Below are positions 62,673-64,000 of a stretch of DNA of 64,000 nt, one piece after another. The DNA is from Gentiana macrophylla. Lineage: Eukaryota; Streptophyta; Magnoliopsida; Gentianales; Gentianaceae. Below the pieces are notes generated by a model that saw only the letters and a list, made by a program, of their open reading frames with translations, was not told the DNA's origin and did not search any database. Numbering within the stretch: the stretch's first letter is position 1; every line of letters begins with the position of its first letter. A program made the translations under genes and the position numbers. The DNA is taken from assembly GCA_026214975.1 (NCBI GenBank), contig CM047805.1, positions 188,853,333-188,917,332 of the forward strand, given 5' to 3'.

Positions 62673-63119
62673 AAATATATGTGTGCTTATATATTGTTTT
62701 TGAAAAAAACACTTTTATTGGTGTGATTTAAATTATAATAGATCACAGTTTTTAAGTGTGATAACAACTAAAATAGATCATAGTTTGTAAATGTGTTTTA
62801 ATTGTAATAGATCTCGGTTTTTAAGTGTGATAAAACCTATAATAGATCACGGTTTTTAAGTATGATAAGAACTATAATAGATCACAGTTTTTGAATGTGA
62901 TGAGGTTATAATAGATTACGGTTTTTAAGTGTGATACCAACTATAATAGATCACGGTTTCTAAGTCTGATAACTATTATAATAGGTCACAGTTTGTGACT
63001 GTGATTGGATTAAAGTACCTTATGTCACACCTCAATATGCCACACTATGGAAACCGTGACTAATGTAAATATATCACACTTAAAAACCGTGATCTTTATG
63101 CTTTTTTGTAGTAGTAAGA

Positions 63120-64000
63120 AGGCTTCTTCATTTGCTAATTATCCATCGGTTATATTTTCACATCATGTGGATCATCAATACGGAAGCTACGTTTTGACAC
63201 AACACTCTATAGTCGGGTGAGAAGTTTTGGAAATAGATCTACAATTTCTTTTGAATCAAACTTGTGGATTCTTTAAGCATTGAGTTTGGATCTATGATCG
63301 CTTAAAGGTAAGGGGTGTTCAAATAGAATCTCTTTGTGTTAAATTCATGAGTTTAGACCTTGTACCGTGATATGATAAGTACGGTGTTGTTTATAGATGT
63401 TTATGGTTTTGATTTGTGTGTTGCATGTGTTAGAATCCGCCATGGAAGTGAAACTGAAAATCTGTAGAAAACGGCTTCAAGCATGCGTCTAAGACCAGAG
63501 CTCTGTAGGGCGAAGTCTCTGTTCAGGGGGAAGTCTCGGTTCTTCAGCCATAGTCGCATGTTGATCCAGTCGTGTGTGGGTTTTGATAATCGACCAACCT
63601 CAATCAAAAGATTCCACAATTCATTTGGATTTTTCACCATAAAATACCTATGTTTCAATATCGCGCCAAATGGTCCCACAATTCACAAGACCTTTCACCG
63701 ATAAATACCAATGTTTCAATCCCTCGTCAAAACGACGACGAAGAAATGTCATGGCTTTTACATGATTATGTTTATATCAGTATTATTCCTAACAATTGTT
63801 TACCAAATCCATAGATTCCAAATGCATTTCAACGTCTGTGACACATGATAAATAATTTATTTATATGTTTAGAAGTACAAATGTTAGCCAGTAAATGTTG
63901 AAATAGTGTCCTAAACCCAATCGGGTTGGACCGGATCCGACCGGGTCGGATCATTTCTACTATTTCTTTATGTTTATACATATATAAAATGGCTTTTATG
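63120..64000. other. Unassigned sequence at the right edge
   Basis: No gene could be supported. A 92-codon open frame lies at 63401-63679 (-) and the same stretch is open on the other strand. It contains the near-duplicate LKNRDFPLNRDFALQ and matches no family I recognise. GGGTTGGACCGGATCCGAC at about 63923 is a short GGTCCGAC-type repeat. Confidence 0.35.

Larger units (their letters stand above)
61680..62705. repeat. ~537-bp tandem duplication inside the CACTA element
   Basis: Two units, each holding ATCACACTTTTT-AGGTGTGATTGAAAT, several GTGTGATAACAACTA repeats, one tRNA-like module and an ATGTGTGC(G/T)T tail with A-run. A third, partial unit starts near 62706. Confidence 0.8.
61020..63116. 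mobile_element. CACTA-type non-autonomous element
   Basis: Begins CACTACTATAAAATAGG and ends with the inverse of a related end, GCTTTTTTGTAGTAGTA. AGA flanks both sides (61017-61019 and 63117-63119), the 3-bp duplication expected for CACTA (EnSpm) elements. 2,097 bp. It is filled with short direct and inverted subterminal motifs (ATCACACTT, TAAGTGTGATAACAACTA, GATCACGGTTTTTAA) as in transposase-binding arrays. No transposase. Confidence 0.8.

Noticed and set aside
63401..63704. Open frames on both strands at the right edge
   Set aside because: No domain, start context or homology was recognised, and overlapping open frames on both strands argue against a real gene.

Overview
The window looks like nuclear DNA of a eudicot plant. 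It has AT-rich intergenic DNA, spliced genes with GT-AG introns, plant-specific gene families (L-type lectin receptor kinase, NARROW LEAF 1-like protease, MLO, polyubiquitin) and dense nested transposable elements: Copia, LINE, MULE, CACTA, hAT, PIF/Harbinger and Stowaway. I cannot name the species. No CRISPR array, operon or prokaryotic feature is present.

Layout. 0-3.9 kb: intergenic DNA with a Stowaway MITE and a 5S rRNA-like fragment. 3.9-6.1 kb (-): intronless clade VIII lectin receptor kinase with one frameshift. 6.8 kb (+): tRNA-Pro(AGG). 8.5-11.4 kb (-): five-exon NAL1-like protease, intact. 13.4-16.2 kb (+): broken MuDR-type transposase, facing a coiled-coil gene remnant on the other strand. 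18.8-22.4 kb: 40-bp minisatellite split by a solo LTR with a clean 5-bp target duplication. 23.9-30.3 kb (-): Copia element with a matching target duplication but a deleted 5' LTR promoter. 31-32.2 kb: LINE remnant. 32.8-38 kb (-): decayed coding pieces, including a DUF1985-like stretch. 38.5-43.2 kb: a cluster of non-autonomous DNA transposons. 43.3-43.9 kb: Stowaway MITE beside an organelle-derived trnD fragment. 44.4-48.6 kb (+): 15-exon clade V MLO gene. 49.8-51.0 kb (-): five-unit polyubiquitin gene. 51.5-59.3 kb: nested retroelements, with a captured KAI2 (karrikin receptor) fragment. 61.0-63.1 kb: CACTA element with tRNA-like modules.

The host genes are independent single transcription units. 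The MLO (powdery-mildew susceptibility clade) and the lectin kinase both belong to families linked to plant-microbe interaction, but nothing here shows joint regulation.

Two points matter most. First, all five coding frameshifts in otherwise well-conserved host genes (lectin kinase, MLO, three in polyubiquitin) are losses of one or two bases from a C or A run, which suggests homopolymer base-calling errors more than pseudogenes. Second, the 51.5-59.3 kb region reads as an LTR element that carries a KAI2 first-part fragment between its primer-binding site and a ~60-bp repeat array, and that was later split by a MITE, a second Copia and a solo LTR.
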